From Mesonia oceanica (GTDB lineage: Bacteria > Bacteroidota > Bacteroidia > Flavobacteriales > Flavobacteriaceae), in assembly GCF_902499555.1 (NCBI RefSeq), contig NZ_CABVMM010000013.1, forward strand, positions 99,653 to 163,652: a stretch of DNA of 64,000 bases, read 5' to 3'. The notes below the pieces were generated by a model, which ran no database searches, was not told the DNA's origin, and saw only the letters and a program-made list of their open reading frames with translations. Of this stretch, positions 52,697-61,177 are shown piece after piece. Positions within the stretch are counted from its first letter, which is position 1. Each line of letters starts with the position of its first letter. Both the position numbers and the translations under genes were made by a program.

Positions 52697-53392
52697 TTAC
52701 CTGTTAAAATAAGCTTCTAATTCTTCTAAAGTTGCTTGACTGGTTTGGATGTCTTTTACCGTTGCTCCTTTGTCAAGCACTACAATTCGCTCACAAACTT
52801 CGGTTACATGAATTAAATCATGACTAGAAATAAGAATAGTAGTATCGGTATGTTGGTTTAATTCTTTAATTATTTTTTTAAGCCTAATTTGTGTGGTTGG
52901 ATCTAAATTGGCAAAAGGTTCGTCTAAAATTACTACATCGGGATTGCCAATAAGTGCTGCGATGATGCCGGCTTTTTTCTGGTTTCCTTTAGAAAGGTCT
53001 CGCAGGTATTTCTTTTTCTGAAGAATTTCATCATTAAAAAATTCTTCATATTTCTTCAGAAAATCATTAACATCGGCTTTATTTTGGCCGCGTAACTCTC
53101 CTATAAAATAAAAGTATTCTTCTGCTGTAAGGTAGCCTATTAGAAAGCTTTCATCTATAAAGGAGGAGGTAAATGGTTTCCATTCTTCACTTTCATTTAC
53201 AATGATATGGTTGTTTTTAATGTACCCACCGGAAGGCTGAATTAAATCTAACAGTAAACTAAAAAATGTAGTTTTTCCCGCTCCGTTATTTCCTACCAAA
53301 CCAAAACTTTCCCCAGTTGGAATGTCTAAATTATCTATATTTAAAACGGTCACGCCGTTATAATCTTTGCTTAAATTGCTTACACTTATCAT
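52697..53392 (-). CDS. ABC transporter ATP-binding protein
   Basis: A 231-residue ATPase. Walker A is VGNNGAGKTTFFS, the signature is LSKGNQKKAGI (a degenerate LSGGQ), Walker B is VVILDEPFANLDP, and the switch histidine is in LISSHDLIHVTEV. It lacks a membrane domain, which is provided by the DUF5687 protein encoded 6 bases upstream. The pair likely exports a hydrophobic compound or peptide; the substrate is unknown. It is the last gene of the PadR-headed operon. Confidence 0.93.
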   Translation of the reverse strand: MISVSNLSKDYNGVTVLNIDNLDIPTGESFGLVGNNGAGKTTFFSLLLDLIQPSGGYIKNNHIIVNESEEWKPFTSSFIDESFLIGYLTAEEYFYFIGELRGQNKADVNDFLKKYEEFFNDEILQKKKYLRDLSKGNQKKAGIIAALIGNPDVVILDEPFANLDPTTQIRLKKIIKELNQHTDTTILISSHDLIHVTEVCERIVVLDKGATVKDIQTSQATLEELEAYFNR

Positions 53393-53398
53393 CGTGAT

Positions 53399-54874
53399 TT
53401 ATTTTTTCTCGCTAAATGCAGCGATGGTTTTGTATTTCTGTTTTTGATACACTTTTTCTATCTGGTTTAAAAAGAAGTTGGTAAACACCAATCCCAAAAC
53501 TCCTGAAACCGCCAGACAAATAATTCCGGTTTCAAAGTTGATTAGTTTATAAGGAATATAAAAGATAAGGATAGGACCAAAAATTTTAGGTAAGGCTATT
53601 AATAATTGTGTTGGATTAAAACCTTGAGTGTTACTAAAGGCTTTTGCTCTCACATTCAACTCTACAGGAACTCGGTTTAAAACTCCTCCATACAAAGTAA
53701 TAAATGAATTTAACCCCATATTAAATAAGGCTCCGGCGGCAATCATCCCGAAAATATCCCAGCCAAAATAAATATATGGTGTACTTAAAATAAAGGAAAT
53801 CAAAACGGCCACCACCATTAACGACCATTTAGATTTTAAATATTCACGATAGGGAATATTTTGACTCATTAATAACTTGTAATATTCGCTATCCCAAGAT
53901 GGTACCAATTGACCAAAAGACATGAGAAAACCTCCTGTAACAAACATAGAAGCAAAGGCTAAAAACGCCGGCATTTCTTGATAAGTTTCTTGGGTGTAGA
54001 AAATGAGTCCGTAGAAGAGAAATAAGAATGACATCAACAGTACCTGTTTTGGGCGCTTGTTTCTCATAATCATTCTAACGTCATTTTTTAAGAATGGCGC
54101 TATTTTACCAAATCTATTTAGCCAAGTAAGTTCTTGCGTGTGTACATCTTTAGTTTCCTTTGAAATAGCTCCGTCTAAATAAAAATCTTTTCTAATGAAT
54201 TTAAAATTAACCCGGTAGAGCATCACCATTAAAAGTAATGGAATTAAAACTGCATAAGGTTTATTGTAAATAGTATTGAAAAAATACCCTGCTGGTTCTG
54301 TAACCGAATAAATTCCATAAAACTGAAGCAATCCGGCAGCGATTAAAAGGCTTGCAATTACATAAAAAACCTTGTTGTTTTTATTGAGTAAAAAATTAAG
54401 GTAGTTAATAGATAAGGTGAATAACATCATCGAAAAGAACCAACTCGCTATATGAAGTATGGAATAATCACCATTTACCAATAACGTTATGGAAAACGGT
54501 AAAAAGAAAAATAACGGCAGAAAGTTGAAAAAAGAAATGGAAGTTTTCCCTAATAAGAAATGAATCACGACACTCCGCTTTATAGGAATCACCATATAAG
54601 GTTTGATGTTTAATACGGGTAACTGCTGCAAAAAGTAGCGAAACACCATATCTGCCAAAAACCAATAAATCACAAAATTATTTACAATTGTAATGGGATC
54701 TTTATCGGGCATAAATTTTTGAAGTCCAAAATAAGCAGCGACCCCCATAAAAGCTGCCATCCCAATAAAATATAATGCGCCAAATGCAAGCAATATTTTT
54801 ATCGCAATCCCTTTTTGAAAATAGGAAGAACGAGAAAACTGTTTCCACTCTAAAGCGATAAAGCGTTTAAACAT
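53399..54874 (-). CDS. DUF5687 membrane protein (ABC exporter permease)
   Basis: A 491-residue polytopic membrane protein with about twelve hydrophobic segments. The N-terminus (FIALEWKQFSRSSYFQKGIAIKILLAFG) and the central sequence (FLKNDVRMIMRNKRPKQVLLMSFLFL) are typical of DUF5687, a Bacteroidetes family that pairs with an ABC ATPase. That ATPase is encoded directly after it. Together they form a two-gene exporter. Confidence 0.85.
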   Translation of the reverse strand: MFKRFIALEWKQFSRSSYFQKGIAIKILLAFGALYFIGMAAFMGVAAYFGLQKFMPDKDPITIVNNFVIYWFLADMVFRYFLQQLPVLNIKPYMVIPIKRSVVIHFLLGKTSISFFNFLPLFFFLPFSITLLVNGDYSILHIASWFFSMMLFTLSINYLNFLLNKNNKVFYVIASLLIAAGLLQFYGIYSVTEPAGYFFNTIYNKPYAVLIPLLLMVMLYRVNFKFIRKDFYLDGAISKETKDVHTQELTWLNRFGKIAPFLKNDVRMIMRNKRPKQVLLMSFLFLFYGLIFYTQETYQEMPAFLAFASMFVTGGFLMSFGQLVPSWDSEYYKLLMSQNIPYREYLKSKWSLMVVAVLISFILSTPYIYFGWDIFGMIAAGALFNMGLNSFITLYGGVLNRVPVELNVRAKAFSNTQGFNPTQLLIALPKIFGPILIFYIPYKLINFETGIICLAVSGVLGLVFTNFFLNQIEKVYQKQKYKTIAAFSEKK

Positions 54875-54956
54875 AAAGATTGGTTTGTTTTTTAGATAGG
54901 TATAAATTTAATAATAAACGTTACACTTTTTCTAAATTCATTTCTGGATAAGTTTT

Positions 54957-55577
54957 TTATAAAAGTTCAAGTTTCCTTTTATATTCTTGGGTAAAATCAT
55001 AGGAAGTATAAGTAGTTGCTATAAGCACCCAAAATAAAAAAGAATACACCATTTCATATTGCTCAAAAGCAAATCTATCTCCCAATAAAAGATTATGAAT
55101 GGCTATAAAAGGTATAGTTGAAATAATACCTATACGCCTCAAAAAAGATAATTTTATTTTTCTATAAAGAATTATTGGTATAAAAGCCAACACTAACAAA
55201 ACAGCATAAAAAGCAATCAAAATTTGGGTAGAATTCAAATATTCTTTTAGATCTACAGCAAATAATATAACAGCTATCAAAAAAGCAGGAACTAAAACCT
55301 TCAGATTAGTCATGTTTTTAAAAACTTCTTTTAATACCTTTTTATCTATGCTCCAACTATATTTTCCGGCATTTTTTAATAAGGTTTCTTTATGCTGTAC
55401 CATATAAACTTTAAATTCTTCGTAAAAATTTGTTGTATTATTTGCTGATAATCGAGATTCGATTTCAGATGCCACGTGATCCACCACTTCTGCGCGAGTA
55501 TCGATATATTCTACTCCAGAATTTTTAAGGTAATTATCTATAAATTGTATTTCTTCTTTGGTTAATTTTGGGTTCAT
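54957..55577 (-). CDS. Membrane protein with HAAS-like N-terminus, paired with PadR
   Basis: A 206-residue protein. Residues 1-90 look like the helical HAAS region that accompanies PadR regulators (KEEIQFIDNYLKNSGVEYIDTRAEVVDHVASEIESRL). Four hydrophobic segments follow (about residues 95-200). It overlaps the PadR gene end by 4 bases, so they are coupled. HAAS-containing membrane proteins are thought to work with PadR in sensing envelope stress; for this one that is inference. Confidence 0.75.
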   Translation of the reverse strand: MNPKLTKEEIQFIDNYLKNSGVEYIDTRAEVVDHVASEIESRLSANNTTNFYEEFKVYMVQHKETLLKNAGKYSWSIDKKVLKEVFKNMTNLKVLVPAFLIAVILFAVDLKEYLNSTQILIAFYAVLLVLAFIPIILYRKIKLSFLRRIGIISTIPFIAIHNLLLGDRFAFEQYEMVYSFLFWVLIATTYTSYDFTQEYKRKLELL

Positions 55578-55912
55578 CCTAAACTTGGTTTTGGGTTCAC
55601 GATACCTTGAATGGTTTCAATAAATCTTTCCAACTCTTCTATTCTATTCACTCTTTCTTGAGTTCCGGCTTGGGTAAGTTTATAGTATTTCCGTAATCGG
55701 TTATCTACTTTTTGCATTTCTACCTCTAAAAACCCATCGGCCTCTAATTTATGTAGAGCCGGATAAAGTGCACCTTCAGTAATAGTTAATTCGCCTTGCG
55801 TAAGCTCTTTTACTCTTTGAGTCATTTCATACCCGTACATTTTATTATTTTCTGCTAATAGCTTCAAAATAATAGTAGAAAGACTGCCTTTATATAATTT
55901 TGAATTAGACAT
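55574..55912 (-). CDS. PadR-family transcriptional regulator
   Basis: A 112-residue winged-helix repressor. SKLYKGSLSTIILKLLAENNKMYGYEMTQRVKEL and TEGALYPALHKLEADGFLEVEM are the PadR N-terminal signatures, and the C-terminal helix (AGTQERVNRIEELERFIETI) serves dimerisation. It heads the operon with the HAAS-like membrane protein, the DUF5687 permease and the ABC ATPase. A palindromic operator overlaps its own promoter. Confidence 0.92.
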   Translation of the reverse strand: MSNSKLYKGSLSTIILKLLAENNKMYGYEMTQRVKELTQGELTITEGALYPALHKLEADGFLEVEMQKVDNRLRKYYKLTQAGTQERVNRIEELERFIETIQGIVNPKPSLG

Positions 55913-55933
55913 TTTTCAGTTTTAAATTCAACC

Positions 55934-55974
55934 CAAATATACCTAATTTTCTTATGCATAAAAAACTTAGGTAT
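55934..55974. promoter_or_regulatory. PadR operon promoter with overlapping operator-like palindrome
   Basis: On the minus strand TATATTTG (55941-55934) is a consensus -7 box. Perfect 8-bp arms ATACCTAA (55939-55946) and TTAGGTAT (55967-55974) flank a central TTATGCATAA palindrome (55952-55961) that lies in the spacer. One arm overlaps the -7 box. This is the geometry of an autorepressed promoter. Confidence 0.65.
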
Positions 55975-56015
55975 TATATTTTGAAGTAAAATGTTTTAAA
56001 AAACACCTGACTTTG

Positions 56016-56023
56016 TATTTTTG
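56016..56023 (+). promoter_or_regulatory. -7 box (TATTTTTG) of the ferredoxin reductase gene
   Basis: TATTTTTG matches TAnnTTTG and lies 15 bases before the ATG at 56039. It contains the upstream TTG that could be mistaken for the start. Confidence 0.6.
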
Positions 56024-56038
56024 CTGAAAATTTTTTTA

Positions 56039-57091
56039 ATGAAGAACTTTCATTCCCTATCTGTAAAAGAAATAATTCGAGAAACACCCAGAGCTGTAAG
56101 TTTGGTTTTTGATGTACCTGAAGACTTAAAACCTATTTTTAAATTTACCGCAGGTCAATATATTACAATTAAAAAAGATTTTGACGGACAAGAACTCAGA
56201 CGCTCATACTCCATCTGCTCTACTCCAAAAAGTGGTCAATTAAAAGTAAGCGTAAAAGAGGTTGCTGATGGCCGTTTTTCTTCTTTTGCCAATAACCAAT
56301 TGAAAGAAGGTGAAAGTTTAAATGTTTTTCCTCCTGAAGGAAAGTTTATCTTTGAAGCCAACCCAGGGAAATCTCACCACACGTATGCCGCTTTTGCTGC
56401 GGGAAGCGGAATTACTCCGGTGATGTCCATCATAAAAACAGCCTTAACCGAAGAGGAACACAGTAAATTTGTATTGGTCTATGGTAATAAAACTCCAGAA
56501 GAAACTATTTTCTTCAAAGAGTTATTAGAGCTTCAAGCAACGTATCCTGATAGGTTTTTTGTAGAATTTGTATACAGTCGGTCAAAAGACGAAAATTCTT
56601 TCTTTGGAAGAATTGAGCGAAGTACAGTAAACTTTGTGATGAAAAACAAATTCAAGGGGCATCAATTTAACGATATTTATTTATGTGGCCCTGAAGAAAT
56701 GATCGATTTAGTTTCAGAAGTGCTTCAGGAGAATAATATTACTAAAGAAAATATTCATTTTGAATTATTTAGTTCTAGCGATGAAGGTGAAGTTGAAGCT
56801 AACTTAGATGGTAAAACGCAAATCACGGTAATTTTAGATGATGAAGAGAAAACCTTCATCATGGATCAGAAAAAGAACATACTCGATGCTGTTTTAGACG
56901 AAGATCTTGATGCACCTTATTCTTGTCAAGGCGGAATTTGTAGTTCTTGTATCGCTAGGATTACAGAAGGAAAAGCTGAAATGGCTAAAAATCAAATTCT
57001 TACTGATGATGAAGTTGAAGAAGGTTTAACACTTACCTGCCAAGCTCACCCTACTACTCCTACTATTAAAATAGATTATGATGATGTTTAA
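56039..57091 (+). CDS. PaaE/Hmp-like ferredoxin-NADP reductase with C-terminal 2Fe-2S domain
   Basis: A 350-residue flavin and iron-sulfur oxidoreductase. I use the ATG at 56039 (MKNFHSLSVKEI); a TTG at 56021 lies within the promoter. The FAD-binding motif is LRRSYSICSTP, the NAD(P)-binding part includes GSGITPVMSIIKTAL and YLCGPEEMI, and the C-terminal 2Fe-2S ferredoxin shows CQGGICSSC and the fourth Cys in LTCQAHP. This is the order in PaaE of phenylacetyl-CoA epoxidase, but no other paa gene is in the window, so the partner is open. It is monocistronic with a terminator. Confidence 0.9.
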   Translation: MKNFHSLSVKEIIRETPRAVSLVFDVPEDLKPIFKFTAGQYITIKKDFDGQELRRSYSICSTPKSGQLKVSVKEVADGRFSSFANNQLKEGESLNVFPPEGKFIFEANPGKSHHTYAAFAAGSGITPVMSIIKTALTEEEHSKFVLVYGNKTPEETIFFKELLELQATYPDRFFVEFVYSRSKDENSFFGRIERSTVNFVMKNKFKGHQFNDIYLCGPEEMIDLVSEVLQENNITKENIHFELFSSSDEGEVEANLDGKTQITVILDDEEKTFIMDQKKNILDAVLDEDLDAPYSCQGGICSSCIARITEGKAEMAKNQILTDDEVEEGLTLTCQAHPTTPTIKIDYDDV

Positions 57092-57111
57092 TTAATTCAA
57101 AATATACTCTC

Positions 57112-57146
57112 AAAAAAACGCCTTTCGATTTGAAAGGCGTTTTTTT
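57112..57146 (+). terminator. Terminator of the ferredoxin reductase gene
   Basis: A perfect 15-bp stem AAAAAAACGCCTTTC / GAAAGGCGTTTTTTT with a 5-base loop and T run, 21 bases after the stop. Confidence 0.92.
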
Positions 57147-57376
57147 ATACTAATTTTCAAAATGTTAATAGTATGTTAAATTTTAATAGCGTATTTAAAT
57201 CAGTATTGAATAATTTTCATCATAATAACCTCAATAACAATAATAACACAACTAACTTCCTTTTTTATATAAGAAAATATAATTAAGAAAAATTAACATA
57301 AAAGATATTTAATACATCAGGATAAACGATTTAGTAAAATTATATATATTTACGAAAAACCAATGAAAACGTAAAC

Positions 57377-60300
57377 ATGATGAAAAATTACTCGTTAAAA
57401 TCAAAAAAAAATGATAAAAAAATATCTTTTTTGCTTTTATTAACACTATTATCTTTTTCAGTATTTTCATCTGAAAAAGAGAAAGACAAAACCTTAGAAC
57501 CACCAACACCTTCCTTATTCTTTAATACACCAGAATACATAACTTTAACTATTGATTCTGGCTTAAATGAAGATGTTATTGCCAATGGAACCGGGGAAAC
57601 AATTAACTCTACCACTTCAGATATTGATGGAACCGGTTATTGCTTTTTAGAACAAGGCTTGGTAACTTCTAATGGTAATGCGCCTACAACTTACGGACTG
57701 GATCCTTCAGGGTTCTACGACCTAACAGACCAAGAAGAAGGTGCCATCTATCAATTTGCAGATTATGGGGAAAATAACTCCTTAAGGCTATCTAATGAAA
57801 CAGAAATGTCAGGAACCCTAACATTCTCTAATGGAGGAACTTTTCAAAACCTCTATATCTTAGCTACTTCCGGTGGTGCAGATTCAGATTTTGATGTGGA
57901 GATTAATTTTGACGATAACACTTCTCAAACAATAACCGGAAAACTAGCTCCAGACTGGTTTAACAATACTACTCCTCCGGCAGTTATTACAGGAATAGGA
58001 AGAGTTAGTACCACCGATGACGTTTTACAAAATCCTCTTAACAATCCTAGGATTTATCATATCACGCTAGACATAGAAGAATCTAATTACAGTAAAACCA
58101 TAGAAAGTATTGCGATCACTAAAACCAATACCGATGGGTTTTTAAATGTTTTTGCCGTTAGCGCAAAAACTTCAGCAGACTGTTTATCACCTACTAACTT
58201 AGCTGTAGATAATATCACCACTAGCGAAGCAGAACTTTCCTGGGTTGCCGGAGATACGGAAGAAAGTTGGGAAATTGCCATTCAACTGGCTGGAATGGAT
58301 ACTCCTGAATCTGGAACTGAAGTAAGCGAAACCACCTACAATTTTAATGATTTAGAGACCAATACAGAATATGAAATATTTTTGAGATCTTATTGTGGAA
58401 CAGAAGGAAGCTACAGTTTCTGGACTTCCACAACCTTTACAACTGCATGTGGTCTTTTAGACGGATTAGAAGAAGGCTTTGAATCTTCTTCTGAAATACC
58501 TAGCTGTTGGGAAATAATTAATGATGGAGACTCTACTTATCCTTGGGAAGTATATACCTTTGATTCCAATACTGGAAGTAATTCTGTACGTATTAGATCT
58601 GATTGGAATTCACATGATGATTATTTAATTAGCCCTAAATTTACCGTAAATGCCAACGAAAGTGATTTACTTAGTTTTTGGGCAAAAAATTCAAATTCTA
58701 CAAATGCACAACCCTTCGATATTGTAGTTTCCACTACTGGAAAGGCAAAAGAAGATTTTACAGACGTCATCGCTACTCAAGTTAGTGCCCCCGAGAATTG
58801 GAATGAATACTCTTATGACCTTTCTGCATACGTAGGTCAAGATATCTATGTCGCTTTTAAAAACACAAGTACAAGTTCTTTGAATTTCTATTATCTCTAT
58901 ATAGACGATGTAAATACTTCAGGTATACCATTATGTCCAGCTCCAACAAATCTCAACGCTCCTCTGGTAACCAATACAAATGCGCAGTTAACTTGGGAAA
59001 CAGATGGAGCTACCGCCTGGGAAATAGCCGTACAACCTGTGGGAACCGGAACACCGGATTCTGGAGAAGCGGTAACTACCAATACCTACGATGTAGCTAT
59101 AGATCCTTCAACCGTTTATGAGTTTTATGTTAGAGTTGATTGTTCTGAAGTCGAGGGATTTAGCCCTTGGACGGGCCCATATGCTTTTGGAGTATATTCA
59201 AAACTCCAACCTAACGAAGGGTTTACAGATGATGTAATTGCTAATGGAATAGGGGCTCCCAGTTCTTCTACCACTAATGATGTTGATGGCGCAAATTACG
59301 CATATATGTCTGAAGATTATCAATACGATATCGACACTCCTCCCGTTAGTCAAAATGGTGATGGTTTACCCTTAAATGGTGATTTAACAAAAGAAGGAGG
59401 AGAAACCAGCGGTTTGCATTTTCAAATGTCTCCATTTGATAACCCATATGAGGGAAACAATTCTTTGCGCTTAGAGAATGTTTCAGACAACGGGACTTTT
59501 ACCTTTAACAATACTCAACCAGCAGAAAGCTTACATTTAATGGTAACTTCGGGGAGTGGTTCCGCAGAAATGACAGGAACTATTACTTTTAACGATGGCT
59601 CTACTCAGGCCATCGAAAATACATCTGTTCCTGATTGGTACTTTAACGAAACACCTCCTGTTATTATCCGTGGAATTGGTAGACTTAATCTTGATACTGA
59701 AGATGTAGAAACTTCAACAACTAATCCCAGAATTTATGAATTAGAAATAACCATCGATGAAGCAAATCAATCGAAATCTATTTCTGAATTGTTTTTTGAA
59801 AAATCTTCAGGAGACGGAGTAATTAATATTTTTGGCGCTAGTATTAAATTAGCAGAAACCCCATCTTGCTCAGTACCAACACTAGTTCAATTTTCAAATA
59901 TAACAACAACTTCTGCTCAGATCTCTTGGACATCAAACGGAGACGAAACTGAATGGGAAATTTTGTACGGACCAACAGGATTTGATCCTGAAACCCAAGG
60001 TACAACAGCTACCGATGATGATCAAGAAGATGGATACTCATTGAACGACCTAGAACCGGACACCGAATATGATGTATATATCAGAGCGGTCTGTGAAGAG
60101 GAAAATTATAGCGAATGGTCTACGGTTACTTCCTTTTCTACTCTTGAAAGCTGTGAAACACCTACAGGTATTGAATTTTCAAATATTACAACAACTTCTG
60201 CTCAGATCTCTTGGACATCGAACGGAGACGAAACTGAATGGGAAATTTTGTACGGACCAACAGGATTTGATCCTGAAACCCAAGGTACAACAGCTACCGA

Positions 60301-60970
60301 TGATGATCAAGAAGATGGATACTCATTGAACGACCTAGAGCCGGACACTGAATATGATGTATATATCAGAGCGGTCTGTGAAGAGGAAAATTATAGCGAA
60401 TGGTCTACGGTTGATTCTTTTTCTACTCTTGAAAGCTGTGAAACACCTACAGGTATTGAATTTTCAAATATTACAACAACTTCTGCCCAGATCTCTTGGA
60501 CATCAAACGGAGACGAAACTGAATGGGAAATTTTGTACGGACCAACAGGATTTGATCCTGAAACTCAAGGTACAACAGCTACCGATGATGATCAAGAAGA
60601 CGGATACTCCTTGAACGACCTAGAGCCGGACACTGAATATGATGTATATATCAGAGCGGTCTGTGAAGAGGAAAGTTATAGCGAATGGTCAACGGTTGCT
60701 TCTTTTTCTACTGAAGAACTTGATGTAAATGATATAGATTTTTCAGGATTTATGTACTATCCTAATCCTGTAAGAAATATGCTAACATTCAAAGCCAATA
60801 ATCCAATTAAAAGTATAACTGTTTTCAACATGTTAGGTCAACAAGTTTTTCAAAAAGATTATAACAAAGTTTCAGGTTCAATAGATTTTTCGATGCTTCA
60901 AACAGGAAATTACTTCATAAAAATTCAAATAAAAAATTCTATTAAAATGATTAAACTAATTAAAGAGTAA
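57377..60970 (+). CDS. Secreted multidomain fibronectin-III protein with T9SS type A sorting domain
   Basis: A 1197-residue surface or secreted protein. Signal peptide (ends near FSVFSSEK). Order: a beta-rich domain A (about 54-262), FN3 (about 270-355), a cleaved-adhesin/choice-of-anchor-J-like domain (about 364-516; SCWEIINDGDSTYPWEVY, DDYLISPKF), FN3 (about 520-605), a second copy of domain A (about 614-825; both contain DVIANG and NPRIY), three near-identical FN3 repeats (831-1113), and a type A T9SS sorting domain starting YYPNPVRNMLTF (about 1125-1197). No enzyme motif is visible. It is a likely client of the SprE-dependent T9SS, possibly an adhesin. Confidence 0.88.
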   Translation: MMKNYSLKSKKNDKKISFLLLLTLLSFSVFSSEKEKDKTLEPPTPSLFFNTPEYITLTIDSGLNEDVIANGTGETINSTTSDIDGTGYCFLEQGLVTSNGNAPTTYGLDPSGFYDLTDQEEGAIYQFADYGENNSLRLSNETEMSGTLTFSNGGTFQNLYILATSGGADSDFDVEINFDDNTSQTITGKLAPDWFNNTTPPAVITGIGRVSTTDDVLQNPLNNPRIYHITLDIEESNYSKTIESIAITKTNTDGFLNVFAVSAKTSADCLSPTNLAVDNITTSEAELSWVAGDTEESWEIAIQLAGMDTPESGTEVSETTYNFNDLETNTEYEIFLRSYCGTEGSYSFWTSTTFTTACGLLDGLEEGFESSSEIPSCWEIINDGDSTYPWEVYTFDSNTGSNSVRIRSDWNSHDDYLISPKFTVNANESDLLSFWAKNSNSTNAQPFDIVVSTTGKAKEDFTDVIATQVSAPENWNEYSYDLSAYVGQDIYVAFKNTSTSSLNFYYLYIDDVNTSGIPLCPAPTNLNAPLVTNTNAQLTWETDGATAWEIAVQPVGTGTPDSGEAVTTNTYDVAIDPSTVYEFYVRVDCSEVEGFSPWTGPYAFGVYSKLQPNEGFTDDVIANGIGAPSSSTTNDVDGANYAYMSEDYQYDIDTPPVSQNGDGLPLNGDLTKEGGETSGLHFQMSPFDNPYEGNNSLRLENVSDNGTFTFNNTQPAESLHLMVTSGSGSAEMTGTITFNDGSTQAIENTSVPDWYFNETPPVIIRGIGRLNLDTEDVETSTTNPRIYELEITIDEANQSKSISELFFEKSSGDGVINIFGASIKLAETPSCSVPTLVQFSNITTTSAQISWTSNGDETEWEILYGPTGFDPETQGTTATDDDQEDGYSLNDLEPDTEYDVYIRAVCEEENYSEWSTVTSFSTLESCETPTGIEFSNITTTSAQISWTSNGDETEWEILYGPTGFDPETQGTTATDDDQEDGYSLNDLEPDTEYDVYIRAVCEEENYSEWSTVDSFSTLESCETPTGIEFSNITTTSAQISWTSNGDETEWEILYGPTGFDPETQGTTATDDDQEDGYSLNDLEPDTEYDVYIRAVCEEESYSEWSTVASFSTEELDVNDIDFSGFMYYPNPVRNMLTFKANNPIKSITVFNMLGQQVFQKDYNKVSGSIDFSMLQTGNYFIKIQIKNSIKMIKLIKE
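59867..60715 (+). repeat. Three near-identical 285-bp repeats encoding FN3 domains
   Basis: Units begin at 59867, 60152 and 60437 (95 codons each). They are nearly identical at nucleotide level, including synonymous sites; the last two differ from each other at only a few bases and the first diverges mainly in its first 20 bases. This indicates recent tandem duplication or gene conversion. Confidence 0.95.
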
Positions 60971-60996
60971 CATATTCTTTAAGCAATATTTTAATT

Positions 60997-61036
60997 AAGC
61001 AAGTTTTGCCTGAAAGGTTTCAGGCAAAACTTGCTT
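60997..61036. terminator. Long perfect hairpin after the FN3 gene
   Basis: Perfect 19-bp arms (AAGCAAGTTTTGCCTGAAA and its complement) separated by GG. It lies 27 bases after the stop. No T run follows, so it may be a factor-assisted terminator or a stability element. Confidence 0.55.
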
Positions 61037-61177
61037 ATAGCTATTAAGAATGTTTCAAACAATTTAGTTAAAAAATGTAGTAATTATAGATAGTAACCTG
61101 TTATAGTTAAAAATACATAATAATTATTTATTTTTATCGAACTAATCTTATAACCCCTTTAAGTTATCAATTAACTT

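Noticed and set aside
56021..56038. TTG start for the ferredoxin reductase
   Set aside because: It lies within the TATTTTTG -7 box and would not be transcribed.
60069..60614. Two similar 86-residue plus-strand frames (60069-60329 and 60354-60614)
   Set aside because: They are out-of-frame readings of the FN3 DNA repeats and appear twice only because the repeats are near-identical.
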